From assembly GCA_007123395.1 (NCBI GenBank), contig SKLD01000132.1, forward strand, positions 1 through 5,893: a stretch of 5,893 nucleotides of DNA, read 5' to 3'. The DNA comes from Opitutales bacterium. GTDB lineage: Bacteria > Verrucomicrobiota > Verrucomicrobiia > Opitutales > Oceanipulchritudinaceae. Under the pieces are notes generated by a model. It made no database searches. It had not been told where the DNA came from and was given only the letters and a program-made list of their open reading frames with translations. Each line of letters starts with the position of its first letter. The stretch's first letter is position 1. Position numbers and translations under genes: made by a program. Positions 5,338 to 5,893 of this stretch are shown here, one piece after another.

Positions 5338-5893
5338 CTAGGACTGCGGAACCAAGCGGTGGAGGCGGGCGAGGACACGTTCGCGCCCGAGGACTTCGAG
5401 CATGGGCAGGAAATCGGGGCCGGCGGAAACGCCGCTGACAGCAAAGCGCGTGAGCGGCCACCACGCGAAGGGCTTCTTCTCCTTGGCGGCGGCGAGGGAC
5501 TCGAAGGCAGCGCCGAGGGCGGGGGCATTCCAATCGGCGGCGGGCACGGCTTCGAGGGCCTCCGTCACTTCCGCGAGCGTTTGGGCGGCGTCGGGCTTGC
5601 CGAGCGTCTTCTTGCGCGCCTTTTCGTCCTCGCGGTAGTCACCGGTGAAGAAATAGGCGCAAAAGTCCGGCAGGTTGGCGAGGCTGTCGACTTTCTCCTG
5701 ACAAAGGGCAAGGACGCGCTGGAGGTAATCTTCATCGACATCGTCACCCGCCACACCAGCGGCGGTGAGAACGGGCCGGGCGCACCATGCGTAACTCTCG
5801 GTCGGGAGCCGCTTGAGGTGCTCGAAGTTAATGTGGTCCATCTTCTTCTCATCGAACCGGGCGGGGCTTTTCTGAACGTCCTCGAGACGGAAA
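5338..5893 (-). CDS. gltX: Glutamyl-tRNA synthetase, C-terminal part (runs off right edge)
   Basis: The frame is open from the right edge to TAG at 5340-5338, giving 184 residues of a longer protein. The first visible residues, FRLEDVQKSPARFDEKKMDHINFEHLKRL, match the segment of class I GluRS that follows the KMSKS loop ('ARFD..KL...N..HL'). The rest is the helical anticodon-binding region, ending with PLTRFAVSGVSAGPDFLPMLEVLGRERVLARL, which is the typical GluRS finish ('R.A.tG...gP.l.....lG.e..l.Rl'). The enzyme charges tRNA-Glu with glutamate in the cytoplasm. The HIGH and KMSKS catalytic parts are to the right of the window. An internal ATG at 5841 is not the real start, since homology continues upstream of it in frame. 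GluRS is preferred over GlnRS on this C-terminal helical type. It is upstream of and collinear with the antiporter and xerD. Confidence 0.9.
   Translation of the reverse strand, partial: FRLEDVQKSPARFDEKKMDHINFEHLKRLPTESYAWCARPVLTAAGVAGDDVDEDYLQRVLALCQEKVDSLANLPDFCAYFFTGDYREDEKARKKTLGKPDAAQTLAEVTEALEAVPAADWNAPALGAAFESLAAAKEKKPFAWWPLTRFAVSGVSAGPDFLPMLEVLGRERVLARLHRLVPQS

Noticed and set aside
5338..5841. Reading the right-edge frame as a complete 167-residue protein starting at 5841
   Set aside because: The frame continues upstream without a stop to the window edge, and the extra residues (LEDVQKSPARFDEKK) continue the glutamyl-tRNA synthetase homology. It is therefore a truncated gltX, not a small gene.

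Overview
The window is a GC-rich bacterial chromosomal segment carrying ordinary housekeeping and transport genes. I see no insertion sequence, prophage, CRISPR array, rRNA or tRNA. The high GC, the scarcity of clear Shine-Dalgarno sequences and the N-terminus of the left-edge secreted protein (AxA-type signal peptide, then an 'ILIDF' start to the mature chain) suggest Verrucomicrobiota, perhaps an Opitutales member. This is an inference from remembered family resemblance, not a search result.

Layout. Positions 1-118 (minus) hold the first 39 codons of an exported protein that runs off the left edge. Positions 119-742 are a gene-free divergent spacer of about 620 bp with an AT-rich patch, a 12-bp palindrome, several clear inverted repeats and an intrinsic-terminator-like hairpin on the plus strand. 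Positions 743-1987 (plus) encode a complete DEAD-box RNA helicase of the RhlE type. It converges on a leftward cluster: the C-terminal part of glutamyl-tRNA synthetase (gltX, entering from the right edge), a 755-residue CPA2/Kef-type cation:proton antiporter, and a XerD-type tyrosine recombinase. The antiporter stop and the xerD start overlap in ATGA.

How the parts relate. The three minus-strand genes lie in one direction and the last two are probably translationally coupled, but their functions differ: tRNA charging, ion homeostasis and chromosome-dimer resolution. The cluster looks like a co-transcribed housekeeping string rather than a pathway. The helicase stands alone with a leader that could fold extensively.

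I found no convincing undescribed multi-gene system. The points most worth a second look are the structured spacer and leader upstream of the helicase, which may hide a small RNA or an attenuator, and the antiporter, which has a Glu-Asp pair at the presumed ion site, four extra membrane segments and two tandem RCK_C domains without an obvious RCK_N domain.
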